Shown: positions 8,799 through 17,543 of the stretch, one piece after another | Numbering within the stretch: position 1 is the first letter of the stretch | How the letters are laid out: every line of letters starts with the position of its first letter | NCBI GenBank assembly: GCA_028688935.1 | Contig: JAQTXE010000005.1 | Location: forward strand, 1-33,749 | Reading direction: 5' to 3' | Origin: Syntrophales bacterium | GTDB taxonomy: Bacteria; Desulfobacterota; Desulfobaccia; Desulfobaccales; 0-14-0-80-60-11 | DNA: 33,749 bases | The notes under the pieces: generated by a model | The model's database searches: none | Told to the model about the DNA's origin: nothing | What the model saw: the letters and a program-made list of their open reading frames with translations, nothing else | Position numbers and translations under genes: made by a program

Positions 8799-9251
8799 AT
8801 GGAGACGCTGGAGCCCGTGTTAGCGGCACACCCTTTTTTACAAGGCCTGGACCCCCGGCATCTGAAGATTATCGGGGAGTGCGCCTCCAAGGTGAATTTC
8901 AGCGCCGGGGAATTTCTTTTCCGGGAGCAGGATGAGGCCACCAATTTCTATCTGATCAATCACGGCCGGGTGGCGGTGGAGATTTTCCGGGCCCGCCGGG
9001 GTCCCGTCAACGTGCAAACCCTGAGGGAAGGTGAGGCCGTGGGCTGGCTCTGGTTCGGAAAGCCCTACCACTGGCACTTCGACGCCCGGGCCGTCCAGCT
9101 TACCCGGGCCCTGGCCCTGGACGTCAAATCCCTGATGCAAAGATGTGATCAAGACCCCCAGTTGGGCTACGAGCTGATGAAGAGATACGCCCACATGCTG
9201 GCGGTGCAGTTCCGGGTGGCTATTTTGCAACTAGGTGATATGTATGGATGA
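8799..9251 (+). CDS. Cyclic nucleotide-binding domain (Crp-like sensor, no HTH) protein in the hydrogenase operon
   Basis: HPFLQGLDPRHLKIIGECASKVNFSAGEFLFREQDEATNFYLINHGRVAVEI...REGEAVGWLWF; ends without a DNA-binding domain. Confidence 0.88.
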   Translation: METLEPVLAAHPFLQGLDPRHLKIIGECASKVNFSAGEFLFREQDEATNFYLINHGRVAVEIFRARRGPVNVQTLREGEAVGWLWFGKPYHWHFDARAVQLTRALALDVKSLMQRCDQDPQLGYELMKRYAHMLAVQFRVAILQLGDMYG

Positions 9252-9252
9252 T

Positions 9253-9326
9253 TAGCTGCCAGCGGTCAGCTTATTTTTTGGGTTTTATGTTTTTAGCTGA
9301 AAGCTGACCGCTGATAGCTTTCTTTC
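9253..9326. repeat. Inverted repeat AGCTGNCAGCGGTCAGCT / AGCTGACCGCTGATAGCT
   Basis: agctgccagcggtcagct...agctgaaagctgaccgctgatagct; related copies at 12418-12466 and 16471-16505. Confidence 0.8.
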
Positions 9327-9339
9327 AAGATCGATAAAT

Positions 9340-10179
9340 ATGTGTAGCCAACTTACCGACCCCATGCTGCCGACTCCCTATCAGGTCCTGAAAAGGGTCC
9401 GGGAAACCAAGGACACCTTTACCCTGACCTTGGCTCCGGTTAAGGGCGGGCAGGGTTTTCCTTTTGCCCCCGGCCAGTTCAATATGCTCTATATCTTCGG
9501 CGTGGGGGAAGTGCCCATCTCCATCAGCGGCGACCCGGACCGGCCGGAGAAGCTGGTGCATACAGTCAGGGCCGTGGGCGCGGTGAGCCGGGCTATCTGC
9601 GGTCTGAAGAAAGGGGACACCCTGGGGGTGCGGGGCCCCTACGGCGTGCCCTGGCCGGTTAAAGCCGCGCCGGGCTATGACGTGTTGGTGATCGCCGGGG
9701 GCTTGGGATTGGCTCCGGTGCGGCCCGCGGTTTACCATCTATTGGCCCGCCGCCCGGAGTATGGCAACCTGGAACTTATTTACGGGGCCCGCACCCCGGA
9801 AGACTTGGTCTATCGCCGGGAACTGTCGCTTTGGCGGGGGCGCTTCGATTTCCGGGTGCACGTCACCGTGGACGCGGCCCGCAATGGCTGGCGGGGCAAC
9901 GTGGGGGTGGTGCCCAATCTCATTGCCCGGGCCCGGTTCGACCCGGAGCAGACCATGGCCCTGGTCTGCGGCCCCGGGGTGATGATGCGCTTCACGGTCC
10001 AGGAGCTGGTGAACCGGGGACTGAAGATGGAAAACATCTACGTCTCCCTGGAGCGGAACATGAAATGCGGCCTGGGCCTCTGCGGCCACTGCCAGTTAGG
10101 GCCCTTTTTCGTCTGCAAGGACGGGCCAGTCTTCCCCTATGACCGGGTCCGGGACTGGTTCCTGATGCGGGAGGTTTAA
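9340..10179 (+). CDS. hydG: FAD/NAD(P)-binding hydrogenase gamma subunit (HydG-like)
   Basis: Ferredoxin-NADP reductase-like fold ([40 protein letters not shown]) and C-terminal [23 protein letters not shown]. Confidence 0.92.
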   Translation: MCSQLTDPMLPTPYQVLKRVRETKDTFTLTLAPVKGGQGFPFAPGQFNMLYIFGVGEVPISISGDPDRPEKLVHTVRAVGAVSRAICGLKKGDTLGVRGPYGVPWPVKAAPGYDVLVIAGGLGLAPVRPAVYHLLARRPEYGNLELIYGARTPEDLVYRRELSLWRGRFDFRVHVTVDAARNGWRGNVGVVPNLIARARFDPEQTMALVCGPGVMMRFTVQELVNRGLKMENIYVSLERNMKCGLGLCGHCQLGPFFVCKDGPVFPYDRVRDWFLMREV

Positions 10180-10180
10180 C

Positions 10181-10963
10181 ATGCCCCGGAAAAGACGCCC
10201 CAAGCTGGCGGTGTGGAAATTCGCCTCCTGCGACGGCTGCCAGTTGTCCTTGCTGGATTGCGAAGACGAACTGCTGACCATCGCCGGGGAGCTGGAGATC
10301 TCCTACTTCGTGGAGGCCTCGAAAGCGGTGGTCAAAGGCCCCTACGATATTTCCCTGGTGGAGGGCTCCATTGCCGCGCCCCACGACCTGGAGCGCATTC
10401 AGCACGTGCGGCAAATTTCCAAATTCGTTATGCCCATCGGCGCCTGCGCCACCGCCGGGGGCATCCAGGGGCTGCGCAATTTCGCTAAGGTGGAAAATTA
10501 TATCCCCCTGGTCTATGCCCGCCCCCAAGTTATCGAGGCCCTGGAGACCTCCACTCCCATCTCCGCCCATGTGCCGGTGGACTTTGAGCTCCAGGGCTGC
10601 CCCATCAACAAGCGGCAGCTGGTGGAGGTGGTGAGCGCCCTGCTCCAGGGGCGCAAACCCGTGGTCTCGCCCCACAGCGTCTGCATGGAATGTAAAATGC
10701 GGGGAAATATCTGCGTGCAGGTGGCCTTGGGGATTCCCTGTCTGGGGCCGGTGACCCACGCGGGCTGCGGCGCCATCTGCCCCACTTATCAGCGTGGCTG
10801 TTACGGCTGCTATGGACCCAAGGAGACGCCCAACACCGCGTCCTTGAGCGCCTGGTTCAGCCAGCGCCTGGGGGTGACGGAGCCCGAACTGCTGCGGCTC
10901 TTCCGCACCTTCAACGCCGGGGCCGAACCCTTCCGCCAGGAGAGCGAGGCCCATGACCACTGA
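10181..10963 (+). CDS. hydD: [NiFe] hydrogenase small (delta) subunit
   Basis: [55 protein letters not shown]...[25 protein letters not shown]. Confidence 0.93.
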   Translation: MPRKRRPKLAVWKFASCDGCQLSLLDCEDELLTIAGELEISYFVEASKAVVKGPYDISLVEGSIAAPHDLERIQHVRQISKFVMPIGACATAGGIQGLRNFAKVENYIPLVYARPQVIEALETSTPISAHVPVDFELQGCPINKRQLVEVVSALLQGRKPVVSPHSVCMECKMRGNICVQVALGIPCLGPVTHAGCGAICPTYQRGCYGCYGPKETPNTASLSAWFSQRLGVTEPELLRLFRTFNAGAEPFRQESEAHDH

Positions 10964-10967
10964 AAGA

Positions 10968-10999
10968 CGGTTTTCGGTTTTCAGTTTTCGGTTTTCGGT
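10968..10999 (+). repeat. TTTTCGGTTTTCAG low-complexity repeat in the hydD-hydA gap
   Basis: cggttttcggttttcagttttcggttttcggt; matches 27281-27312. Confidence 0.8.
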
Positions 11000-11031
11000 A
11001 AAGGGCGGCAGAGAGAAATTTATAAGCATTT

Positions 11032-11071
11032 GAAAATCCCCCTAAATCCCCCTTTAGGAAAGGGGGACTTT
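11032..11071 (+). repeat. 40-bp C/G-run repeat (AAATCCCCCTAAATCCCCCTTT...AAAGGGGGACTT)
   Basis: Reverse complement nearly identical to 28421-28460. Confidence 0.85.
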
Positions 11072-11102
11072 AACACCGGCTGCGGCAAACCCCGGTTGAG
11101 AA

Positions 11103-12413
11103 ATGATCATGCCATCTAAAGGACAAAATACCAGAACCATCAAGGTGGACTACCTGGCCCGGGTGGAGGGGGAAGGCGCCCTGCATATCAAGATCAAGGA
11201 GGGCGCAGTGGCCGGGATGCAACTCCAGATCTGGGAGCCCCCCCGCTTTTTCGAGGCCTTCTTAAGGGGCCGCTATTTCACCGAGGCCCCGGACATCACC
11301 GCCCGCATCTGCGGTATCTGCCCGGTGGCCTACCAGATGAGTTCCGTGCACGCCCTGGAAGACGCCCTGGGGGTGCAGGTGGATGGACCTTTAAGGGCGC
11401 TGCGGCGCCTGATCTATTGCGGGGAGTGGATCGAAAGCCACGCCCTGCACCTCTTCATGCTCCACGCCCCGGATTTTTTGGGGTACGACGACTCCCTGCG
11501 GATGGCCCGGGACCACCCGGAATTGGTGAAGATGGGCCTGCAATTGAAAAAGGTGGGCAACCAGTTGGTGGCCCTGGTGGGGGGCCGGGAGATCCACCCC
11601 ATCAACGTGCGGGTGGGGGGCTTTTATCGGGTGCCCACCAAGGCTGAACTGGCGCCCCTGGCAGAGCGCCTCAAGTGGGCCCGGGACGCGGCGGTCAAGA
11701 CTGTGGCCTGGGTGGGGGGCTTTACTTTTCCCGACCACGAGATGGACTATGAATTCGTGGCCCTGCGCCACCCGGACGAATACCCCTTCAATGCCGGCCG
11801 TCTGGTGTCCAACCGGGGCCTGGACCTTGAGGTTAGGGATTACGAGGAGCATTTCCAGGAAGAGCACATCCCCTATACCCATGCCCTCCATTCGGTGCTG
11901 CAAGGCCGGGGAGCTTATTTTGTTGGTCCTTTGGCCCGCTATAACCTCAACTTTGACCGCCTCCCACCCCTGGCCCAGGAGGCCGCTAGGCAAGCGGGCC
12001 TGGGGCCGGTGTGTTCGAATCCCTTTCAGAGCATCATTGTTAGGGCCGTGGAAATCCTTCATGCGGTGGATGAAGCCCTGCGCTTGATTGAGAGTTACGA
12101 GATGCCGGACGCTCCTGCGGTGAAACTGGAGGTCCGGGCCGGGGCAGGATGCGGCTGCACCGAAGCCCCCCGGGGGATCTTATATCACCGCTACCGCTTG
12201 GATGAGGCGGGACTGATCCAGGAAGCGAAGATCGTCCCCCCCACTTCCCAGAACCAGAAGAGCATCGAGGAGGACCTGCGGCGATTTGTCACCGGCCACC
12301 TGGACCTGCCCCAGGATCAGCTCACCTGGCAATGCGAACAGATGATTCGCAACTATGACCCGTGTATTTCTTGTGCGACGCATTTTTTAAAGTTGAAGCT
12401 GGAAGGCGAGTAA
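11103..12413 (+). CDS. hydA: [NiFe] hydrogenase large (alpha) subunit
   Basis: N-terminal RICGICP and C-terminal DPCISCATH followed by a 9-aa tail (FLKLKLEGE) expected to be cleaved during maturation. Confidence 0.96.
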   Translation: MIMPSKGQNTRTIKVDYLARVEGEGALHIKIKEGAVAGMQLQIWEPPRFFEAFLRGRYFTEAPDITARICGICPVAYQMSSVHALEDALGVQVDGPLRALRRLIYCGEWIESHALHLFMLHAPDFLGYDDSLRMARDHPELVKMGLQLKKVGNQLVALVGGREIHPINVRVGGFYRVPTKAELAPLAERLKWARDAAVKTVAWVGGFTFPDHEMDYEFVALRHPDEYPFNAGRLVSNRGLDLEVRDYEEHFQEEHIPYTHALHSVLQGRGAYFVGPLARYNLNFDRLPPLAQEAARQAGLGPVCSNPFQSIIVRAVEILHAVDEALRLIESYEMPDAPAVKLEVRAGAGCGCTEAPRGILYHRYRLDEAGLIQEAKIVPPTSQNQKSIEEDLRRFVTGHLDLPQDQLTWQCEQMIRNYDPCISCATHFLKLKLEGE

Positions 12414-12417
12414 AAGA

Positions 12418-12466
12418 AGCTATCAGCTTAAAAGCTTAAAGGCTGAAAGCTGATCGCTGACAGCTT
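12418..12466. repeat. Inverted repeat, AGCTGAC/GATAGCT family
   Basis: agctatcagcttaaaagcttaaaggctgaaagctgatcgctgacagct. Confidence 0.7.
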
Positions 12467-12512
12467 TCCCCTCTTTCACGATGACGGTTCCGGAGGCCAG
12501 GTTATTGATAAA

Positions 12513-12977
12513 ATGAATAAGAATGGTGAGACCTTAATCATCGGCATCGGCAATATCTTCAGGGGCGATGACCTGGCGGGCCTGGCCGCGGCCCGCCTGC
12601 TCCGGGAAGGGCAGCTTCCGGGGGTAAAGGTCCTGGAATTCGACGGAGATATGACCGGGTTGTTGGACGCCTGGGAGGGGGCCGCCAAGGTAATCGTCAT
12701 CGACGCGGTGACTTCCAAGTCGCCGGCGGGCACCATCTTCCGGTTCGACGCCCATGAGCAGCCTCTGCCCCAAAAGATGTTCGCCACCTGCTGCTCTTGC
12801 CACGCCTTCGGGGTGGCCCAGCAGATCGAAATCGCCCGCTCCCTCAAGCAACTGCCGCCTTGTCTCATTGTTTACGGCATTGAAGGGCAAGATTTTACCC
12901 TGGGGTCCAAGCTTTCGCCGGAAGTGGAGCAAGCCCTGCCCCGGTTGGTGGAGCAGGTCCAACAGGAATTGAATTAA
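12513..12977 (+). CDS. Hydrogenase maturation endopeptidase (HycI/HyaD family)
   Basis: LIIGIGNIFRGDDLAGLAAARLL...VLEFDGDMTGLLDAWEGAAKVIVIDAVTS; directly follows hydA. Confidence 0.93.
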   Translation: MNKNGETLIIGIGNIFRGDDLAGLAAARLLREGQLPGVKVLEFDGDMTGLLDAWEGAAKVIVIDAVTSKSPAGTIFRFDAHEQPLPQKMFATCCSCHAFGVAQQIEIARSLKQLPPCLIVYGIEGQDFTLGSKLSPEVEQALPRLVEQVQQELN

Positions 12978-12993
12978 GTTGCCGCCAAAAAGT

Positions 12994-13015
12994 AGGGGCG
13001 GGAAACCCCGCCCCT
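12994..13015. terminator. Strong hairpin between convergent genes
   Basis: AGGGGCGGG-aaac-CCCGCCCCT perfect 9-bp stem; also resembles a common intergenic repeat. Confidence 0.5.
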
Positions 13016-13107
13016 GGGATGTGCTTGGAGGAGGCAGAGACTGGTGGCCCAGTTTCTGCCCCTTGTCCTCTAAATTGCTTCGACAAAAGTCCAAGCCAGG
13101 GTTCGTC

Positions 13108-13770
13108 TCAAGCGAAGTAGTCCATGCCTTGAAAGTTCTGCGACTCCTGGGAATATTGGGCATAGTAGTCTTTTTCCATGGTCCCCAGCAAATCGAGAAA
13201 TTGGGCCAGCAGCGCCGCCAGGCTGTTGTCCTCGGTGGATGCCGTGGAAGTTTCGGCATCGGTGGCGGCAGCCTCAGAAGTTGAACTGTCGCTGCTTGAG
13301 GCTTCTGCCGTGGTGCTTTCCGTCTGGTTTCCGAGCTCTTCCATGGCCGTCTCATACTCGGACTGGTCAATAACGCCGTCTTCATTGGTGTCCATGGCGG
13401 AGAAAATCTGATCCACCAGATCGGACATCTCGCTGCTCATGTCGGGAGGAGGCGGGGGCGGGCCCATGGGCCTCATGCCGGATCCCTCCATGAGGCTGGC
13501 CATATGCTTTTCCCACTCAGGGCTGGCCTCGGTCTGTTCGGCCTGGGTAATGACCCCATCCTGATTCAGGTCAAAGATGGACATCATTTCATCCGCAGTA
13601 ATGGACAGGCCGGTTTTTTGGGACATATCGCTGGCCGCGGTGGCGCACTCAGAGGAGCTGATCACCCCGTCGCCGTCCTGGTCCATCCGGTTGAACATTT
13701 TTTGCCGCATTTCGGTTAAGGAAGGCAGGTTACATCCGCCGCCACAACCGCCAATTCCTCCAATGCTCAT
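13108..13770 (-). CDS. EF-hand calcium-binding protein with three canonical loops
   Basis: DQDGDGVISSSE, DLNQDGVITQAE, DTNEDGVIDQSE; Ser/Thr/Ala/Glu-rich segment; RBS ggagagg before ATG. Confidence 0.87.
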   Translation of the reverse strand: MSIGGIGGCGGGCNLPSLTEMRQKMFNRMDQDGDGVISSSECATAASDMSQKTGLSITADEMMSIFDLNQDGVITQAEQTEASPEWEKHMASLMEGSGMRPMGPPPPPPDMSSEMSDLVDQIFSAMDTNEDGVIDQSEYETAMEELGNQTESTTAEASSSDSSTSEAAATDAETSTASTEDNSLAALLAQFLDLLGTMEKDYYAQYSQESQNFQGMDYFA

Positions 13771-13940
13771 GACCCTCTCCTTTTTGATTGAAGGGTTTGT
13801 GGTGAAATTCAGTTCCGATCAACCACTTTGCCGCCTGTTGCTGCATTTTATCCAGCTACTTTTGCCACCCCCTTTCCCTCGCCACCGGGACCAAGTGGAG
13901 TACCCCACCGGGCCCCGGGGAATACCTCTCCACGTCAAGT

Positions 13941-13990
13941 GGGTGACTGCCAGGTAAGCAGCCGCCAGAGAACGCCACGGGCAGTCACCC
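13941..13990. repeat. 11-bp perfect inverted repeat with 28-nt spacer
   Basis: GGGTGACTGCC ... GGCAGTCACCC. Confidence 0.6.
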
Positions 13991-14341
13991 GGATTTAATT
14001 AGAAAAAGCGGCTGTCACGGGGCTGGTAAGACGATCGCAGGTGATAAATGTTGATTAAAATTAATCGTCAAGAAAATTATGTACTTATCTTAGGCAAGGC
14101 ATGTGCCAGGTTGATAACGCACAATTTGTTAATATCGTTGATGTATTGTTTAAAATAGTCAGGCAGGGGCCTCAAAGAAGCAAAATTTTCCCACCTAAAC
14201 GGGGAAAAGCTTGCCGGGCGGGAAGATTTTTGCCGATAAGGAACAACAAAATGTTAGGCTAGCTAATGGGTTGAGTTGCTGGCTGGCAGAGTAATTTTCT
14301 CATCCTTCCACCCTAACCTCAGGTAAAGGAAAGGCGGCTAA

Positions 14342-16465
14342 ATGGATAAGTCTTCTCCCAGGTCCGACCTCCAGAGAATCTTCGCGCCCCAATCCGTGGC
14401 GGTCATCGGCGCGTCCACCCGTCCGGAAAGCGTGGGGCGGGCGGTTTTCAGCAATGTTCTCCGTTACGACTACACCGGGGTGGTTTATCCGGTGAATCCC
14501 AAAGCCCGGTCCATCATGGGGGTGCGGGCCTACACTTCAGTCCTGGCAATCCCGGACCCCGTGGACCTGGCCGTGATCATCGTTCCCAGCGACGGCGTGG
14601 CCCATACCCTGGAGGAATGCGGCCGGAAAGGGATTAAAGGGGCCATCGTCATTACCGCGGGCTTTAAGGAATTGGGGGGGGAAGGAATTCAAAAAGAAGC
14701 CGCGGTGCGGGACGCGGCCCGGCGGAGCGGTATTCCCCTGTTGGGCCCCAACTGCCTGGGGATCATCAATACCGACCCCCAGGTCTCCCTGAACGCCAGT
14801 TTCTCCCGCCTGATGCCCCGATCGGGCAACATCGCCCTGATTTCCCAAAGCGGCGCGGTGGGGACGGCGGCTCTGGAGTACGCCCAATCGGAGCGCATCG
14901 GGCTCTCCAAATTCGTCTCCGTGGGCAACAAGGCCGACCTCAGCGAGAACGACTTTTTGGCCTACCTCCTGGAGGACCCCCAAACGGAGGTGATCCTCCT
15001 TTACCTGGAAGATTTGACCGAGCCCCGGAGATTCTTCCAGTTGGCCGAAGGCAGCTCCCCCCGGAAACCCATCCTGGCCATCAAGTCCGGTCGCACCGCG
15101 GCCGGGGCCAAGGCCGCGTCTTCCCACACCGGGGCCCTGGCCGGCTCCGACGCGGCCTATGACGCCCTGTTTGCCCAGTGCGGCGTCTTCCGGGTGGAGT
15201 CCCTGGAGGAACTCTTTGATTACGCCGTCGCCTTTGCCACTCAGCCGCTGCCCCAGGGGAACCGGGCGGCCATCGTCACCAATGCCGGGGGCTTAGGGAT
15301 CATGGCCACGGACGCGGCAGTGCGTTACGGCCTGACCATGGCCGATTTTGAGAAAGAGACCACGGCCCGGCTTAAAGAAAGCCTGCCGCCCGCGGCCAAC
15401 CTCCACAATCCTGTGGACGTCCTGGGGGATGCCAGCGAAGAGCGCTACGCCGCGGCCCTGGAAAGAGTACTGGCTGATGCCGGGGTGGACGGGGCCATCG
15501 TCATCTCCACCCCCCAGTTGATGACTAACCTGGCGGCTATTGCTCAAGCCGTCACCCGGGTGGCCGCCCAGCACCAAAAACCCACTCTGGTGTGCCAGAT
15601 GGCCCTGGGGGAGATTGAAGAGACCTTGACTATCTTGTCCCAGGGGGGCCTGCCTCATTACCACTTCCCGGAGGAGGCGGCCCGGGCCCTGGCAGCCATG
15701 GCCCGCTATGCCCGGAGCCTGGCCCGGCCCCTGTACGAAGTCAAGACTTTCGATGACGTGGACCGGCAAGAAGTCAGGGAGGTATTTGCCGGCGTAAGAA
15801 AGGCTGGGCGGAGTTTCGTCCTGGAACCGGAGGCCCACCGGATCTTTGCGGCTTATGGCTTCCCGGTGCTGCCCCATAGCTGGGTGCACAGCGCCGGGGA
15901 AGCCGCCCGGGCCGGGGAGGCCCTGGGCTATCCGGTGGCCGTGAAGATCGTCTCTCCGGATATCGTCCACAAGTTCGAGGTGGGCGGTGTCAAGGTGCAA
16001 CTCCATAACGCCGAGGAGGTGCGCCGGGCCTATGACCAGGTCCAGGAAAATGCCGGGAAAAGTAGGCCCCAGGCGGCGCTGGCCGGAGCCCTGGTCCAGA
16101 AAATGGCGGCCCCGGGTACGGAAATGATCCTGGGCATGACCCGGGACCCCCACTTCGGTCCCCTGTTGATGATCGGCCTGGGGGGTACCCTGGTGGAGAT
16201 TTTTAAGGACGTGGTCTTCAGCGTGGCCCCCATCTCGGAACAGTGGGCCCGGCAAATGATTGAAGATCTTAAAGCCTTTCCCCTGCTGAACGGCTACCGG
16301 GGCGAACCCCCCGGAGACCTGGAGACCATTGCCGACTGCCTGGAACGGCTTTCCCAACTGGCCCTGGACTTCCCGGAAATCCGGGAATTGGACATCAATC
16401 CCCTTTTAGTCGTCCCCCGGGGCCAGGGCGCGACCGTGGTGGACGCGCGGATCTTTATAGGATGA
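14342..16465 (+). CDS. Acetate/acyl-CoA ligase (ADP-forming), fused alpha-beta subunits
   Basis: CoA-binding domain (FAPQSVAVIGASTRPESVGRAVFSNVL; GPNCLGIIN), ligase-CoA (ALISQSGAVG), C-terminal ATP-grasp (YPVAVKIVSPDIVHKFEVGGVKV; REELDINPLLV-type sequence REL DINPLLVV). Confidence 0.94.
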   Translation: MDKSSPRSDLQRIFAPQSVAVIGASTRPESVGRAVFSNVLRYDYTGVVYPVNPKARSIMGVRAYTSVLAIPDPVDLAVIIVPSDGVAHTLEECGRKGIKGAIVITAGFKELGGEGIQKEAAVRDAARRSGIPLLGPNCLGIINTDPQVSLNASFSRLMPRSGNIALISQSGAVGTAALEYAQSERIGLSKFVSVGNKADLSENDFLAYLLEDPQTEVILLYLEDLTEPRRFFQLAEGSSPRKPILAIKSGRTAAGAKAASSHTGALAGSDAAYDALFAQCGVFRVESLEELFDYAVAFATQPLPQGNRAAIVTNAGGLGIMATDAAVRYGLTMADFEKETTARLKESLPPAANLHNPVDVLGDASEERYAAALERVLADAGVDGAIVISTPQLMTNLAAIAQAVTRVAAQHQKPTLVCQMALGEIEETLTILSQGGLPHYHFPEEAARALAAMARYARSLARPLYEVKTFDDVDRQEVREVFAGVRKAGRSFVLEPEAHRIFAAYGFPVLPHSWVHSAGEAARAGEALGYPVAVKIVSPDIVHKFEVGGVKVQLHNAEEVRRAYDQVQENAGKSRPQAALAGALVQKMAAPGTEMILGMTRDPHFGPLLMIGLGGTLVEIFKDVVFSVAPISEQWARQMIEDLKAFPLLNGYRGEPPGDLETIADCLERLSQLALDFPEIRELDINPLLVVPRGQGATVVDARIFIG

Positions 16466-16470
16466 CAGTC

Positions 16471-16505
16471 GAAGCTGTCAGCTAGCAGCGGTCAGCTTTC
16501 AGTTT
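16471..16505. repeat. AGCTGTCAGC / GGTCAGCTTTC repeat copy
   Basis: gaagctgtcagctagcagcggtcagctttcagttt just after the acyl-CoA ligase stop. Confidence 0.6.
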
Positions 16506-16628
16506 TTAAAAAAAATAAGGATCAACCCCCTGAATTTGGCTGGATCAGAACTTATATTAACCATCAGACCAAATTCTTTTGCTATTTGCTATTCGCTGTT
16601 AGCTAAAAGCCAACAAAGGGGGTTGATT

Positions 16629-17282
16629 ATGGACGAGAAAGAAAGGGTTGAAATCCGGCCTCTGCCCCGCATCGGGGACCAGGCCCCGGCCTTCGAAGCG
16701 GAGACTACCTGGGGCCGTCTGGCCCTGGAGGATTTTCGGGACCGCTGGCTCATTCTTTTTTCCCACCCCGCGGATTTCACCCCGGTGTGCACCACGGAAT
16801 TTTTGGCCTTCCAGGAACTCCACCAATCCCTGAAGGATTTGGGGGTGGACCTCCTGGGCCTCAGCGTGGACAGCGTCACCGCCCACATTGCCTGGCTCCG
16901 GAACATGGAGGAAAAATTCGGGGTAAAGATTCCCTTCCCGGTCATCGCCGATTCGGACCGCAAAGTGGCGGGTCTTTACGGCATGATCATGCCCGGAGAA
17001 AGCAAGACCGAAACCTCCCGGTGCGTCTTCGTCATTGACCCCAAAGGGGTGCTCCGGGCCATGATTTATTATCCGTTGACCACCGGCCGCAACATGCAGG
17101 AAATTTTACGCCTGGTGAAGGCCCTCCAGACCACGGATCAACACGGGGTGGCCACCCCGGCCAACTGGCAGCCCGGAGAGCAAGTCATCATGCCGCCGCC
17201 CAAAACCATGGAAGCCGCGGAGGAGCGCGTGCAGCAGGGTATGGAATGCAAGGACTGGTATTTTTGTAAGAAAAAGCTGTGA
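16629..17282 (+). CDS. Peroxiredoxin (AhpC/TSA, Prx6-like)
   Basis: FSHPADFTPVCTTEF catalytic motif; GLSVDSVTAHIAWLRNME; C-terminal CKDWYFCKKKL; ATG 16629 with gggg RBS (track starts upstream at 16536). Confidence 0.95.
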   Translation: MDEKERVEIRPLPRIGDQAPAFEAETTWGRLALEDFRDRWLILFSHPADFTPVCTTEFLAFQELHQSLKDLGVDLLGLSVDSVTAHIAWLRNMEEKFGVKIPFPVIADSDRKVAGLYGMIMPGESKTETSRCVFVIDPKGVLRAMIYYPLTTGRNMQEILRLVKALQTTDQHGVATPANWQPGEQVIMPPPKTMEAAEERVQQGMECKDWYFCKKKL

Positions 17283-17291
17283 GGAAGGGCC

Positions 17292-17543
17292 GTGGCCTGC
17301 ATACAACCCGACGGCAGCCTGTCCCGCTCCGGGGAGTTAATTCTCCTGGCCGTGCATGCGCCCGCCACTCCGCAAGAGGTAGCCCGGGAAACGGGAGCCG
17401 ATCTCTTCCTGGTCCGGGCGGCTATGCGGGAATTTATGCAGGCCGGGTATGTGGAGAAGTTGGGGGACAGGTACCAGGTTACCCCCCAAGGGGAGGCCGC
17501 ACTGGAAGGCGCCAAAGCAGGAAAGATTGAGGAAATTACATGA
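17292..17543 (+). CDS. Small winged-helix-like DNA-binding protein
   Basis: GTG start; TPQEVARETGADLFLVRAAMREFMQAGYVEKLGDRYQVTPQGEAALE; ATGA overlap with the next gene. Confidence 0.75.
   Translation: MACIQPDGSLSRSGELILLAVHAPATPQEVARETGADLFLVRAAMREFMQAGYVEKLGDRYQVTPQGEAALEGAKAGKIEEIT

Noticed and set aside
9992-11029. 345-aa minus-strand ORF opposite hydG/hydD
   Set aside because: Shadow ORF that also passes through the TTTTCGG repeat; the sense genes are certain.
13504-13957. Plus-strand ORFs (71 and 126 aa) opposite the EF-hand gene
   Set aside because: Antisense to a gene with unmistakable EF-hand loops; no supporting signals.
15293-16357. 354-aa minus-strand ORF opposite the acyl-CoA ligase
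   Set aside because: Shadow ORF with Gly/His/Gln-rich composition; sense strand encodes a well-supported enzyme.
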